A DNA stretch of 64,000 nt from Segetibacter koreensis DSM 18137 (GCF_000374045.1 NZ_KB893326.1:89594-153593); one strand, 5' to 3'. Positions 17,965-28,834 are shown, counted from the first letter of the stretch. Translations and numbers: made by a program. The notes: generated from the letters alone by a model not told the origin.

Positions 17965-20616
17965 TTAATTACTGCATTTTAATAATTCTTCTTCATTTTT
18001 AACCATTGCATATTGCAAAATTATATTGTATAAATCTTCAGGATTAAAAGGTTTACTTATGTAATCATTCATACCCGCATCGAATGCCTTGTCTTTTATG
18101 TCTAACATGGCAGAAGCAGTAAGGGCAATTATGGGAAGATTTGAGTACTTACTATCAGGAAGAGCGCGAATAGCAGCCGCAGTTTCATAACCATCCATAT
18201 GTGGCATTTGAAGATCCATTAAAACAATATCGTAATCGTTTTTCTGAATAAGTTCAAAAGCTTCTAATCCATTTTTAGCAATATCAAATTCAAAATGCCA
18301 TTGTTCGAGGAAAAGCTTAATAAGCAGGATGTTTATTTCATTATCTTCTGCCACCAACAATTTTATTTTGGGATGAGATTTTACGTAAGAAGATCTTGTT
18401 TTTAAAGATTTCCTGGTATGTTTTGATTTGCTTACGGGGAAAGTTAGCGTAAAATAAAAAGTAGATCCTTTTCCTTCTGTGCTTTTCAACTTTATTTTGC
18501 TTCCCAACAATTCAAGTATTCGTTTTGTAATGGTTAGTCCAAGACCTGTACCACCAAACTTTCTTGTAGTGTCTGAATTGCCTTGGGTAAAACTTTCAAA
18601 AATCGCATCATATTTTTCATTAGCAATACCAATGCCGGTATCTGAAATTTCAAAATCAATGGTTGCATTGTTCAAATCCTGGTTTTTGATACTGGCTGAA
18701 ACATTTACCATTCCTTCTTCGGTAAATTTTACGGCATTGCTTATTAAGTTTGTAAAGATCTGGCCGATTCTAACAGGGTCGCCTGTTACCTTTGGCAGGT
18801 TTCGGTCAAGAAATAGATTAAATGCAATATTCTTTTCTTCTGCTTTTTGCAGCAGGCTTGCCCGTACATTATTTATCAACTCCTGCAAATCAAAATCTAT
18901 TTCTTCGAACTCAATTTTGCCGGATTCTATTTTATTATAATCAAGAATATCGTTTATAAGTACGAGAAGATTTTTTGCTGAAAACTGCAGGATTTTAAGA
19001 TGATCCAACTGGTCGGGGCGGGGATTTTGCTCCATGAGTAAATTTGTAAAACCGATGACAGCATTCATCGGTGTACGTATTTCATGACTCATTACAGACA
19101 AAAATTGTGTTTTAGCCTGCGCCGCCATTTCAGCCTGTTCTTTTGCAAGTAACAATTGCTCCTGATCCTGCTTTCTTGCAGAAATATTATTGGTGATAGA
19201 AATGTATTTCGACAACTTTCCATGCTCGTCAAAAATGGGTGTTCCATCAATTGCTACCCATATTTTCTCGCCATTCTTATTGTACTGAAGTATTTCTTCT
19301 GAAAAAGGTATGTTTTTTAAAAAACTTTCTGACAGTCTTTTTATCACAGTTTTATCCGTTTCTTTTCCAAAGAAAATATTGTCGGGAACTTTCCCAATAA
19401 CTTCCTCAGGTAAATATCCACTTGATTTTACAAAACTTTCATTAACCCATTCTATTCTCTTTTTATCATCTACAATTATAACTGCAGAAGAAGTTTTACT
19501 GGCAACCAGAGAGAGTTTTTCTAACTCGGCCTGGGCTTTTTTCTGATCGGTTATATCCATAAAAAAAACAGCAACGCCATCTTCTCTTTTATACATGTTG
19601 TAGCTATAAAAGCCATCTTTTGTTCCGAAACGGTCTTCAAAACGGCAAACTGCTTTCGAAGTATAAACCTCTATATAATTTGTATAAAAGTCCGTTGCAT
19701 ATAAGTTAGGAAAAAGAGTTAAAATGTTTTTTCCTAAAATTTCCTCTTTTTCTTTTCCGATTATTTTCGCTCCAAAGGAATTGATCGAGCTGAAGCAATG
19801 ATTTTTATCTAAAGAAAAAAAACCTTCTGTAATACTTTCTAAAGTTGTGTCTAATGTAATTGCCTGCTCCCTTACTAATTTGTCAGCTCTTCTCAAAGCG
19901 GTATTGTCTTTTGCAATTCCGTGTACACCCCCTAATTTGCCCCAGCTTTTTACCGGGTAAAGTGTGATTGAAAGCTCTTTTACGGTACCACTTTTGGTAA
20001 CCACTTTTATTTCACCACTTTGGCATTTTCCGGCAAGCGCCCGAATAAAAGCAGCTTTTGCTGAATGAATATCAGAATCCTCAACTATTGAACAAAAATT
20101 AGTATCAATCATTTCTTCTTCTGAAAATCCAAAAATCTGTAAGGCACCGGTATTTATGGAGAGAAAATTGCCTGCAGAGCAAAGCGAAAAAACAGCATCG
20201 GGATGATTTTCGAATAGTGACTGGTACAGTACCTGGGAATCCCGTTTCAACAATTCTGCCTTTATTTTCTGATTTATCAGTCGCGCATTTATAACTATGC
20301 CGTTCACGCTTTCATCATCAAGCATATTTGTTATTGAAAATTCCATCCATCTCCAGCCATTATTTTTAGTGATAAACTTTACTTGTAACTGGCTCACGTG
20401 CTCTTCATCAAACCCACCTTTCATTATTTTTTTTGCATATAACTGGTAGTTAGGGTGTAAATAGTCGAAAATGTTTTTTCCCCTGATTTCTTCAGTAGTG
20501 TAGCCTACCGCGTTAAATAAAGAGTCACTGGCAAAAAGAAAATTTCCATCAGTGTTTACAATTAAAATGATATCAGAGCTATTTTTTATAATAGCTTTAA
20601 AAAATCCTTCTGTCAT
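17965..20616 (-). CDS. hybrid sensor histidine kinase: four PAS domains, HisKA, HATPase, receiver
   Basis: 883 residues with no signal peptide or membrane helix, so it is cytosolic. In order: about four PAS domains (roughly 1-120, 125-245, 250-365, 370-490), the phosphoacceptor LSVMSHEIRTPMNAVIGF (near 515), the ATP lid with N box NLISNAVKFTEEG, DTGIGI and FGGTGLGLTI (about 620-710), and a C-terminal receiver domain with VAEDNEINILLIKLF, phosphorylatable Asp in DIVLMDLQMPHMDG and LTASA, then ISKPF (about 750-870). The PAS array suggests sensing of redox, a gas or a small molecule. No DNA-binding partner is adjacent, so it is an orphan. Confidence 0.88.
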   Translation of the reverse strand: MTEGFFKAIIKNSSDIILIVNTDGNFLFASDSLFNAVGYTTEEIRGKNIFDYLHPNYQLYAKKIMKGGFDEEHVSQLQVKFITKNNGWRWMEFSITNMLDDESVNGIVINARLINQKIKAELLKRDSQVLYQSLFENHPDAVFSLCSAGNFLSINTGALQIFGFSEEEMIDTNFCSIVEDSDIHSAKAAFIRALAGKCQSGEIKVVTKSGTVKELSITLYPVKSWGKLGGVHGIAKDNTALRRADKLVREQAITLDTTLESITEGFFSLDKNHCFSSINSFGAKIIGKEKEEILGKNILTLFPNLYATDFYTNYIEVYTSKAVCRFEDRFGTKDGFYSYNMYKREDGVAVFFMDITDQKKAQAELEKLSLVASKTSSAVIIVDDKKRIEWVNESFVKSSGYLPEEVIGKVPDNIFFGKETDKTVIKRLSESFLKNIPFSEEILQYNKNGEKIWVAIDGTPIFDEHGKLSKYISITNNISARKQDQEQLLLAKEQAEMAAQAKTQFLSVMSHEIRTPMNAVIGFTNLLMEQNPRPDQLDHLKILQFSAKNLLVLINDILDYNKIESGKIEFEEIDFDLQELINNVRASLLQKAEEKNIAFNLFLDRNLPKVTGDPVRIGQIFTNLISNAVKFTEEGMVNVSASIKNQDLNNATIDFEISDTGIGIANEKYDAIFESFTQGNSDTTRKFGGTGLGLTITKRILELLGSKIKLKSTEGKGSTFYFTLTFPVSKSKHTRKSLKTRSSYVKSHPKIKLLVAEDNEINILLIKLFLEQWHFEFDIAKNGLEAFELIQKNDYDIVLMDLQMPHMDGYETAAAIRALPDSKYSNLPIIALTASAMLDIKDKAFDAGMNDYISKPFNPEDLYNIILQYAMVKNEEELLKCSN

Positions 20617-20936
20617 AATTTCCAGGACAAGATTTTAATTCCGGTTATTAATAGGTATTGAACTTCTAAAAAAATACTCGCTAATATAGAACGCTAATAT
20701 TTATTTAAATTGCTTATTTGTAAGCAGTTACGGAAATAAAACCTTTTGGGTTAATGCAAAAGCCAATTGGACTAGAGAAGGTTAATATGAATAATAAACG
20801 GTTGCAATAGCAGTAAAAGGAGTATCGACTATTGTACTTGCGCGATAAAACGAACAGATCAGTTATAAAGAGTTTTAATAAGATATAGAAAGAACAGATG
20901 CAAGAAATGCTTTGGATTTCTTTTTATGGCTGTATT
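20617..20936. other. intergenic gap between two minus-strand genes
   Basis: About 320 AT-rich bases between the kinase start and the gamma-glutamyltransferase stop. It holds no open frame of note, no strong terminator hairpin and no consensus -7 element that I can see. Confidence 0.4.
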
Positions 20937-22664
20937 TTAAAATCCGGCTACGGTATCATCTCCTCTAATATCAGCAGAGGCTTCCAGTTTTCCGTCAGTC
21001 ACTTTTATCAGTTCTACCCGGCCAATAACTACTTCGTAACCTGGTACATTGTATCCTTTTATTGTGTAGCCCATTTTTTTAAGTTCATCAATAATATTTT
21101 CCGGAAAACCTTTCTCTACCACAAGTTCATCGGGCAACCATTGGTGGTGAAATTTTGGTTTGTCTACCGCATCGGCTGGCTCCATCTTAAAGTCAATTAT
21201 ATCAACAATTGTCTGAAACACGGAAGTTGGAATAGTGGTACCTCCCGGAGTACCGACAACCATAAAAGGTTTACTATTTTTCAAAACTATGGTTGGAGCC
21301 ATAGAACTCAACATTCTTTTACCTGGCGCAATTGCATTTGCTTCGCCGCCCACAGCGCCATACATATTTGGTACGCCTGGCTTTGAGCTAAAGTCATCCA
21401 TTTCATTATTTAAAAAAAATCCTGCGCCTCCAACCACTGTTTTGCTTCCAAAGTTCCCATTTAAAGTTGTGGTAACAGAGGCCATATTGCCCCACTGATC
21501 GATAATGCTGATATGAGTTGTCTCTGTGCTTTCAACAACGCCTGCTTTTATACCTGAACTGTTTCCGGCTTTTGTACTATCGTAATCGGCCATTCTTTTA
21601 GTTAGATATGTGTCACTTGTTATTTCTTTTAAAGGCACTTTCCAAAAATCAGGATCGCCAAGGTGTTCTGCCCGGTCGGCGTATGCTCTTCTTTCTGCTT
21701 CTGTCATTAGCTGTACACTTTTTACCGTTTCAAATCCATAAGAAGCTAAAGGTCTTTTTTCGACCATTTTCAACATTTGCCATAAAAGAACTCCCCCGCT
21801 GCTTGGAGGTGGCATACTTACAATTGTGTATCCTTTGTAATCAAATTCAATTGGTTTTCTTTCTTTTGTCTGGTAATTTTTAAGGTCGTCAACGGTGATC
21901 AAGCCCTTGCCTCTTTGCATTTCTGCAGCTATTAGCTTTGCAGTTTCTCCTTCATAAAATCCTGCTGCCCCTTTATCTCTTATTCTTTTTAATGTAGTTG
22001 CAAGATCTTTTTGCACCACGGTATCACCCTCTTTCCATCCTCCTTCTTTTATAAAAACAGGCACAACAGTATTGTATTTTTTAAAATCGTTTTGTGCATT
22101 ATTAAATTTAGCAGCTTCAGCTTTTGTTAATGTAAATCCTTTTTCTGCAAGGTCTATCGCTGGTTGTATCAATGTTTTAAACGGAAGTTTTGCGTATTTC
22201 ATACCGGCAAATAATCCGCTTATCGTTCCCGGAACCCCGCTTGCCAAGTGACCGTATTGCGATAAATTGCTTTGTGCATTTCCTTTGTCATCAAGATACA
22301 TATCACGGCTTGCTTTTGCCGGCGCTGTTTCCCGATAGTCTAACGAAAAAGTTTTTCCATCTTTTAATCTTCCTACCATAAAACCGCCACCACCTATATT
22401 ACCTGCACCGGGATATACTACTGCAAGTGCAAGCTGCGTTGCGATAGCTGCATCTATTGCATTACCACCTTTTTTTAAAATTGCTGCGCCTACCTTACTG
22501 GCTATTGGGTGAGCACAGGCCACAGCGCCTTTTGAAAAAGTCTTGTCTTTTTGAATGGTATAATGATAAGGATCAACCGCTTTGCCTTTTCCCACTATGC
22601 TTTGTGCATATATAAAAAAAGGAAAAAGAAGGATAATTATTGAAGCTGAAAAGGGTTTTCGCAT
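20937..22664 (-). CDS. ggt: gamma-glutamyltransferase, periplasmic
   Basis: 575 residues with a Sec signal peptide (1-20, ending FIYAQ). It hydrolyses or transpeptidates gamma-glutamyl bonds of glutathione and related compounds. This Ntn hydrolase is made as a precursor and self-cleaves before the Thr of ESTETTHISIID (residue about 382). Other family signatures are AVACAHPIASKVGAAILKKGG, IGGGGFMVG, the MPPPSSGGVLLWQML segment and the lid/oxyanion region LNNEMDDFSSKPG and PGKRMLSSMAPTIV. Length and motif order are normal. The neighbour across the divergent 296-base gap is a TonB receptor. Confidence 0.93.
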   Translation of the reverse strand: MRKPFSASIIILLFPFFIYAQSIVGKGKAVDPYHYTIQKDKTFSKGAVACAHPIASKVGAAILKKGGNAIDAAIATQLALAVVYPGAGNIGGGGFMVGRLKDGKTFSLDYRETAPAKASRDMYLDDKGNAQSNLSQYGHLASGVPGTISGLFAGMKYAKLPFKTLIQPAIDLAEKGFTLTKAEAAKFNNAQNDFKKYNTVVPVFIKEGGWKEGDTVVQKDLATTLKRIRDKGAAGFYEGETAKLIAAEMQRGKGLITVDDLKNYQTKERKPIEFDYKGYTIVSMPPPSSGGVLLWQMLKMVEKRPLASYGFETVKSVQLMTEAERRAYADRAEHLGDPDFWKVPLKEITSDTYLTKRMADYDSTKAGNSSGIKAGVVESTETTHISIIDQWGNMASVTTTLNGNFGSKTVVGGAGFFLNNEMDDFSSKPGVPNMYGAVGGEANAIAPGKRMLSSMAPTIVLKNSKPFMVVGTPGGTTIPTSVFQTIVDIIDFKMEPADAVDKPKFHHQWLPDELVVEKGFPENIIDELKKMGYTIKGYNVPGYEVVIGRVELIKVTDGKLEASADIRGDDTVAGF

Positions 22665-22960
22665 TGCTGCAAATTATAGCATTTCTGCAACGATCGTATG
22701 ATGAAGATGTATAAAAAAATTGAGATTGGAAAATTAGTTACTTTTTGCTTCCAGTCATCAAAGCGCAATATGTTTAAAAAATAAGATGCAGCATTTTACG
22801 TTGTTTATTGCTCCATATTGTTATTTAGCACAAGAGTGACAGGCCACTCTGCTGCTGTATAAAAAGATTATTACCAAAGCGTATACTCCTTATTGAGGAT
22901 ATATGAACTCTTTCTGTTTTTTTCGAATCTGTAAAAAATATTCATTTAAAAACCACCAAT

Positions 22961-25798
22961 ATGACTTCATATTCTACCATCTGCAGATTTACAGCGTTAT
23001 TTGGTTTTTGCATTATTATTTGCACGGCTACTAGAGCTCAATCTGTAATTAAAGGAACGGTAAAAAACGCAAACCTGGAACCCTTGTCAGGTGCATCGGT
23101 CATAATACAAGGTTCTAAAAAAGGAACTACTACTGATAATAATGGCACTTATACCCTTTCTGTAACTCCTGGCAGGCACACACTTATTGTTTCTTATGTT
23201 GGCCTGGCGACACAACATTTTGATGTAACTGTTACCGCAGCCGAAACAACGCAGGATGCCGTGCTTATGGATGCAGTAGACTTAAGTATGGTAACTGTAA
23301 TCGGTTCGCGAAATGTATCACGTACAAGAACTGAAACAGCAGTACCTGTCGATGTCATTCCTGTTTCACAGGTTATTAATGAAATAGGACAGGTAGATTT
23401 AAATCAAATTCTTACTTTTATTGCTCCTTCATTTCAATCTTCGCGGCAAACCGTTTCTGATGGCACCGATCATGTTGACCCGGCTCAGTTAAGAGGTTTG
23501 GGAACAGACCAGGTTTTGGTATTGGTAAATGGAAAACGACGCCATCAATCTGCCTTGGTAAATGTGAATGGAACAATAAACCGTGGACAAGTAAGTACTG
23601 ATTTGAGTGCAATTCCTGCAACGGCGATAGAGAGAATCGAAATTTTGCGGGATGGTGCTGCCGCTCAATATGGTTCAGATGCAATTGCTGGAGTTATAAA
23701 CATTGTTTTGAAGAAGAAGACAGGTTTACTTGAAGCGGGCGTAAGCTACGGTGAGAATATTACAAGCTATCCTAAAAACTATGCTTTATATAAAACCACC
23801 GCCAATAGTTCAGACCCTAATGTGAAGGTGAATGACGGCGGAACATTTCAAGGTTCACTCGGGTATGGATTTAACATAGGCAAAGGCTATCTAAATCTCA
23901 CCGGTGAATATATTAGCAGGCAAGCGACTAACAGAACCGGCACTTATACAGGTCAAATTTACCCTGCGGTAAACGGAGTAGTCAGGGATGACTCAATTAT
24001 GCAGGCAAAAGGTACCAACAGGAATACATTTGATATGGTCGTGGGTAACTCTGCCATGAAAAGCGGAGCTGGTGCTTATAACTTTGGTTATCCAATAAGT
24101 GATAATACTGAAATATATGCCTTTGGTACTTTTAGCAAGAAAAATGGTGAGGCCGCCGGGGTTTATCGCTATCCAACCAGTATTGTAAGTAATGCAAAAG
24201 TTTATGCACCCAATGTTTTTGCTGTTTACCCAAATGGTTTCTTGCCCCAGATACATTCTAATATTATAGATTTTTCTACTGCCGTTGGTTTGCGAACTAA
24301 ATTCAACGGCTGGAATTTTGACCTCAGCAACACTTTTGGAATTAATACATTTGATTTCGGTGTTGAAAACTCAGTTAATTATAGCCAGTTTGCAATTGCC
24401 GGAAATAACCAGACCAAATTTGATGCAGGTGGATTAAAATTCTGGCAAAACACGGTAAACGCAGATTTCTCTAAAAAATATAATTACCTGGAAGGGCTTA
24501 ATGTGGCCGCAGGAGCAGAATACCGGATTGATGCTTTTGGAATAAAAAGTGGTGAAGAAGCATCTTATAAAAACTTTGATGTGCCGTCCGGTGCTCAATC
24601 CGGTGCACAGGTATTTGCCGGTTTTATAAACACGCTGGGAAATACCAAAACAAGAAATTCTCAGTCAATTTATTTAGATGTAGAGCAGGATGTTACAAAA
24701 AAGCTTCTATTAACAGGTGCATTGCGATTTGAGCATTACAGTGACTTTGGTTCTACGCTTAATTTTAAGTTCTCAGGCCGTTATAAAATAAGCGACTTTT
24801 TAAGTGTAAGAGGATCTATCAGTTCAGGTTTTCGTGCTCCTTCTATGCAGCAGAAGTATTATTCAAAAACAAATACTTTGTTTGTTTCTCAAATGGGTAC
24901 TCTCGTGCAGCAAGAAAGCGGGACCTTTACTAATGACAGCAAAGCAGCCCAAATTCTTGGCATTCCAAAGCTTAAACAGGAAACCAGTAATAATTATTCG
25001 GTTGGCTTAACGGCAAAACCGTTCAAAGGATTCGAAATAACAGTAGACGCATACCAGATTGATATTAAAAACCGCATCATCCTGACAAATAATTTTACAG
25101 GTGGGTCCGATTCTTTGTTAAAACAAGAACTCCTTGCTGCTGGCGCTACAACAGCTAACTTCTTTACCAATGCGATCGATACACGCTCAAAAGGACTGGA
25201 GGCTGTTCTTTCTTATAATACTAATTTTTCTGCAAAGCAATCGTTGCGAACAACATTGGCAATGACTTTTATTGATAATGAAGTTAAGAAAGATGCCGCC
25301 GGAAAGGTCATTATTCACGCATCTGATATACTGGTCAATAGCGGTCAGTTAGGGAACTACTATAATCGTGAAGATCAAAGCCGCATGGAAGTTGCGAGTC
25401 CAAAAAATAAAATTACGTTAGGTTTTAATTATAAGTACAGCAAATTTGCTGCAATGGTGCGTGTTGTACGGTTTGGTGAAGTAACCTATCTTGATCCATC
25501 TAATCCTTCTGCACCTACAATTATAAACAATGCTTTTACAGGAAAGTCTGAAAGTACAGACCAGACATTTTCGGCTAAAACAGTAACCGATATTTCATTG
25601 TCTTATGATATTTTAAATTCTTTGACTGCCACTATTGGTGCCAACAATATATTCGATGTGTACCCCGACCTGCAAAGTCACAGCAGCAACATGAGTAGTG
25701 GACGCTTTATATATAGCCGGCGTGTTATGCAAATGGGTTTCAACGGAGCCTATTATTTTGCCCGTTTAAAATTTAGCCTCGATACCAGAAAAAAGTAA
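22961..25798 (+). CDS. TonB-dependent outer membrane receptor
   Basis: 945 residues. Signal peptide (about 1-26), a CarboxypepD_reg-like domain (about 29-110: [22 protein letters not shown] ... [12 protein letters not shown]), then the plug (about 125-250, with [19 protein letters not shown] and [26 protein letters not shown]), then a 22-strand barrel ending in an aromatic-rich SLDTRKK. It imports a ligand too large for porins with energy from TonB. There is no SusD gene behind it, so it is not a SusCD pair, and its extended plug and barrel fit siderophore- or vitamin-type receptors as well as glycans. Ligand unknown. A strong terminator follows. Confidence 0.88.
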   Translation: MTSYSTICRFTALFGFCIIICTATRAQSVIKGTVKNANLEPLSGASVIIQGSKKGTTTDNNGTYTLSVTPGRHTLIVSYVGLATQHFDVTVTAAETTQDAVLMDAVDLSMVTVIGSRNVSRTRTETAVPVDVIPVSQVINEIGQVDLNQILTFIAPSFQSSRQTVSDGTDHVDPAQLRGLGTDQVLVLVNGKRRHQSALVNVNGTINRGQVSTDLSAIPATAIERIEILRDGAAAQYGSDAIAGVINIVLKKKTGLLEAGVSYGENITSYPKNYALYKTTANSSDPNVKVNDGGTFQGSLGYGFNIGKGYLNLTGEYISRQATNRTGTYTGQIYPAVNGVVRDDSIMQAKGTNRNTFDMVVGNSAMKSGAGAYNFGYPISDNTEIYAFGTFSKKNGEAAGVYRYPTSIVSNAKVYAPNVFAVYPNGFLPQIHSNIIDFSTAVGLRTKFNGWNFDLSNTFGINTFDFGVENSVNYSQFAIAGNNQTKFDAGGLKFWQNTVNADFSKKYNYLEGLNVAAGAEYRIDAFGIKSGEEASYKNFDVPSGAQSGAQVFAGFINTLGNTKTRNSQSIYLDVEQDVTKKLLLTGALRFEHYSDFGSTLNFKFSGRYKISDFLSVRGSISSGFRAPSMQQKYYSKTNTLFVSQMGTLVQQESGTFTNDSKAAQILGIPKLKQETSNNYSVGLTAKPFKGFEITVDAYQIDIKNRIILTNNFTGGSDSLLKQELLAAGATTANFFTNAIDTRSKGLEAVLSYNTNFSAKQSLRTTLAMTFIDNEVKKDAAGKVIIHASDILVNSGQLGNYYNREDQSRMEVASPKNKITLGFNYKYSKFAAMVRVVRFGEVTYLDPSNPSAPTIINNAFTGKSESTDQTFSAKTVTDISLSYDILNSLTATIGANNIFDVYPDLQSHSSNMSSGRFIYSRRVMQMGFNGAYYFARLKFSLDTRKK

Positions 25799-25815
25799 CT
25801 CGATGTATTTTAGTA

Positions 25816-25852
25816 AAAAAGCTACTGTCTAAAAAGTACAGTAGCTTTTTTA
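25816..25852 (+). terminator. rho-independent terminator after the TonB receptor
   Basis: Stem AAAAAGCTACTGT (25816-25828) pairs with ACAGTAGCTTTTT (25838-25850), with a 9-base loop and a T-run. It lies 17 bases after the stop. Confidence 0.9.
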
Positions 25853-25990
25853 TTTCTTTCATTAGTACATCAAAGCAAAAAACAAAAATTTAGGCGAGTT
25901 CGAAATAATAACACATATATGCTCAGAAAATTTTCGATTTATTGGGCATGTTTTTTTACTTTACCTACTTTCGCGCCTTTATTTGATTAT

Positions 25991-28498
25991 ATGAAAAAAT
26001 GTTTTTTAGTATTCTTTATTTCTGTTATTTGTTTAGTGTCTAAAGCACAGGGACTTCAATCTCCCGAACAATTTCTTGGCTATAAAATTGGAACTCATTA
26101 CACACCTCACTACAAAATTGTAAATTATGTAAAAGCTGTTGCTCAGGCAAAGCCTGATATGGTTAAGGTAGAAAAGTATGGTGAAACTAACGAAGGTAGA
26201 GAATTGCTTGTCGCTTATATTGCTTCGCCTGAGAATTTAAAACGACTGGACGAAATCCGTCAGAATAACCTTCGTATTTCCGGTATCGAAAAAGACAAAC
26301 CGGCTTCAATAGATAATGCACCTGCTATAGTCTGGCTTAGCTACAATGTGCATGGCAACGAAACTTCTTCATCAGAGGCAGCAATGCTGACTTTATATAC
26401 GCTTGTTAATCCTTCAAATGCAAAAAGCACAGAATGGCTGAAAAACACAGTTATTATCATCGATCCCTGCATCAATCCTGATGGAAGAGACAGGTACGTA
26501 AACTGGTTTAATTCTATAGAAGGCAAAAACATTAACCCAGATCCACAATCGAGAGAGCACCAGGAGCCATGGCCCGGCGGAAGAAGCAATCACTATAATT
26601 TTGACCTTAACAGGGATTGGGCCTGGCAAACACAAATAGAAACGCAGCAACGCGTGGCAAAATACAATCAATGGCTTCCGCAAATACACGTAGATTTTCA
26701 TGAGCAGAGTTATAACAATCCATATTATTTTGCTCCTGCAGCAGAGCCTTACCACGAAGTGATAACACCGTGGCAAAGAGAATTTCAAAATACTATTGGA
26801 CGCAACAATGCAAAATACTTTGACCAAAATGGCTGGCTGTTTTTTACCAAAGAAAGGTTTGATTTGTTTTATCCATCTTATGGCGATACATACCCCTTGT
26901 ACAATGGAGCGATTGGCATGACGTACGAACAGGGTGGAGGGCCTCGCGGAGGATTGGCTGTAATAACAAATGCGGGTGACACGTTAACACTTGTAGACAG
27001 GGTTAATCACCATTATACTACAGGTTTATCTACAATAGAGGTAGCGTCTCAAAATGCAAAAAGATTGGTTACAGAATATAAAAAGTTTTTTGACGACAGC
27101 AGGGCAGGCACAGGGAATGTAAACAAAACATACATTCTTACATCTGATAATGCAGCTAAAATCAACAGTATTGCTCATCTTCTGCAACTAAATGAAATTG
27201 AATTTGGTACGACTGCAAATGCTGGCTTTTCCGGCATAAATTATTCGAGTGGAAAAGAGGAAAAAGGACAATTAAAAAAATACACTATTGCCGTAAATAC
27301 TTTGCAGCCAAAATCTGTTTTAGCAAGAGTATTGTTAGAGCCAAAAACAAAGCTGGCAGATTCTGTAACATATGATATTACAGCCTGGTCGTTGCCTTAT
27401 GTTTACAATGTTGATGCTTATGCGGTTAAAAATGCAATTTCGTTGCTGCCTTATACTGCACCTTCCGGAACAAAATCAATTCCTGCATCACCATATGGAT
27501 ATTTAATAAAATATAATTCTGTTAATAGTGTCAGATTTCTTGGTCAGTTGCTGAAGCAAGGCATTAAAGTACGATATTCCGAAAAGCCTTTCACTTATAA
27601 TCAAACGGTGTACGACAGGGGTACATTAATAGTGCTTGAGAATGGAAACCCTGGAAATCTTTCATCTGTATTGAGCAATCTTACTGCAAATAATGAAGTA
27701 GAAATTGAGTCTGTTTCTACTGGCTTTATGGATAAAGGCCCTGATTTTGGATCACCTGATATTAAAGTGATTCAAAGGCCGAAAGTAGCGTTGATTACGG
27801 GCGAACAAACATCTTCACTGGCGGCGGGAGAGATCTGGCACTTCTTCGAACAACAAATTAATTACCCGGTAACTTTAATTAACGCAGCTGATTTAAGCAG
27901 GACTGTATTGAAGGATTATAATGTTTTAATAATTCCCGATGGCAATTACAAAAATCTTTTAGAAAAAAATGTGTCTGACAAGTTGAAGCAGTTTGTAAAT
28001 AATGGGGGCAATTTGATAGCCCTTGAAAATGCCGTTCGTCAACTGGCTTCAGCAGACTGGAACATCAAATTAAAAGAAGACAAAGATGAGGATTCTGCAA
28101 AAGAAAAGAACAATTATACTGCTTTAAAAAAATATGAAAATCGCCAGCGTGATGAGTTAGCAGAAAGTATTCCGGGAGCCATTTATAAAGTACAGTTAGA
28201 TAATACACATCCTCTTGCTTTTGGATATCCTGATACTTATTACACTTTAAAGCAGGATGCAAATGTTTATGAATTCTTAAAGGATGGCTGGAATGTCGGC
28301 GTTATTAAAAAGAGTAATTATGTAACAGGCTTTGCAGGAACCAAGGTAAAAAGTCAATTAAAAGACGGATTAATATTTGGCGTTACAAGCATAGGAAGCG
28401 GATCTGTTGTTTTTCTTGCAGATAATCCACTGTTCCGTGAGTTTTGGGAAGGTGGTAAATTGCTTTTTTCGAATGCTGTTTTTCTTGTAGGGCAGTAA
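25991..28498 (+). CDS. M14-family zinc carboxypeptidase-like metallopeptidase
   Basis: 835 residues from the ATG at 25991. An in-frame ATG 72 bases upstream would add a hydrophobic run before the real signal peptide (MKKCFLVFFISVICLVSKAQG), so the inner start is preferred. Zinc ligands of M14 peptidases are visible: NVHGNETSSSEA (HxxE, near 118-121) and the later DFHEQS (near 236); DPCINPDGRDRY supplies substrate-binding residues. The C-terminal half holds a class I amidotransferase-like fold (PKVALITGEQTSSLAAGEIWHFFEQ, near 595). It is predicted to be periplasmic or outer-membrane associated and to trim C-terminal residues of peptides. Confidence 0.85.
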   Translation: MKKCFLVFFISVICLVSKAQGLQSPEQFLGYKIGTHYTPHYKIVNYVKAVAQAKPDMVKVEKYGETNEGRELLVAYIASPENLKRLDEIRQNNLRISGIEKDKPASIDNAPAIVWLSYNVHGNETSSSEAAMLTLYTLVNPSNAKSTEWLKNTVIIIDPCINPDGRDRYVNWFNSIEGKNINPDPQSREHQEPWPGGRSNHYNFDLNRDWAWQTQIETQQRVAKYNQWLPQIHVDFHEQSYNNPYYFAPAAEPYHEVITPWQREFQNTIGRNNAKYFDQNGWLFFTKERFDLFYPSYGDTYPLYNGAIGMTYEQGGGPRGGLAVITNAGDTLTLVDRVNHHYTTGLSTIEVASQNAKRLVTEYKKFFDDSRAGTGNVNKTYILTSDNAAKINSIAHLLQLNEIEFGTTANAGFSGINYSSGKEEKGQLKKYTIAVNTLQPKSVLARVLLEPKTKLADSVTYDITAWSLPYVYNVDAYAVKNAISLLPYTAPSGTKSIPASPYGYLIKYNSVNSVRFLGQLLKQGIKVRYSEKPFTYNQTVYDRGTLIVLENGNPGNLSSVLSNLTANNEVEIESVSTGFMDKGPDFGSPDIKVIQRPKVALITGEQTSSLAAGEIWHFFEQQINYPVTLINAADLSRTVLKDYNVLIIPDGNYKNLLEKNVSDKLKQFVNNGGNLIALENAVRQLASADWNIKLKEDKDEDSAKEKNNYTALKKYENRQRDELAESIPGAIYKVQLDNTHPLAFGYPDTYYTLKQDANVYEFLKDGWNVGVIKKSNYVTGFAGTKVKSQLKDGLIFGVTSIGSGSVVFLADNPLFREFWEGGKLLFSNAVFLVGQ

Positions 28499-28580
28499 AA
28501 ATAAGAAGCTAAAGAGGGAAGTGAGGAGAAAGGTAAAGGGTTGAATCATGTCACCTGTAAACAATCATTCATCATCTTTT

Positions 28581-28611
28581 TTTGGTACTACGAAATCCAA
28601 TGTTATCTTTG
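28581..28611 (+). promoter_or_regulatory. promoter of the histidine operon leader
   Basis: TTTG at 28581-28584, a 19-base spacer and TATCTTTG at 28604-28611 match the Bacteroidota consensus exactly. By the usual geometry transcription starts near 28614, two bases before the leader-peptide ATG. Confidence 0.75.
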
Positions 28612-28615
28612 CCAC

Positions 28616-28660
28616 ATGAAAATTGATCTGCATAACCATCACCATCATTTCTTACTGTAA
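28616..28660 (+). CDS. hisL: histidine operon leader peptide
   Basis: The 14-residue ORF reads MKIDLHNHHHHFLL and stops at TAA 28658. Five of 14 residues are His, four of them consecutive. It lies directly in front of a terminator/antiterminator structure and hisG. This is the classic architecture of ribosome-mediated attenuation: low charged tRNA-His stalls the ribosome on the His run and favours the antiterminator. With the promoter 5 bases upstream, the transcript would begin at about -2, so the peptide would be translated from a nearly leaderless mRNA. Too short for routine gene callers. Confidence 0.85.
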   Translation: MKIDLHNHHHHFLL

Positions 28661-28663
28661 AAT

Positions 28664-28732
28664 GTAAGCCGGTGTTGTATTGTGCATTCACTATAAAACA
28701 TGTAAGGGCTTACCGCACGGTAGGCCTTTTTT
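28664..28732 (+). terminator. his attenuator with alternative antiterminator pairing
   Basis: Terminator: GGCTTACC (28707-28714), loop GCAC, GGTAGGCC (28719-28726), 8 bp with one G-U pair, then TTTTTT (28727-28732). Antiterminator: GTAAGCC (28664-28670) is exactly complementary to GGCTTAC (28707-28713). A third option pairs CTTAC (28651-28655, at the end of the leader peptide) with GTAAG (28664-28668). The four-segment logic matches enteric his and trp attenuators: a ribosome at the stop codon masks segment 2 and allows termination, while stalling at the His codons frees it. hisG follows 102 bases later. Confidence 0.87.
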
Positions 28733-28834
28733 ATTGTGAGAAAATGGGTTGAGAAGGAAGTGGAATGTTTGGAAGAAAATAAAGATGCTTATTTTATATT
28801 ACCTGCAAAACGGGGTTAAAAAATCAAAGAAAAT

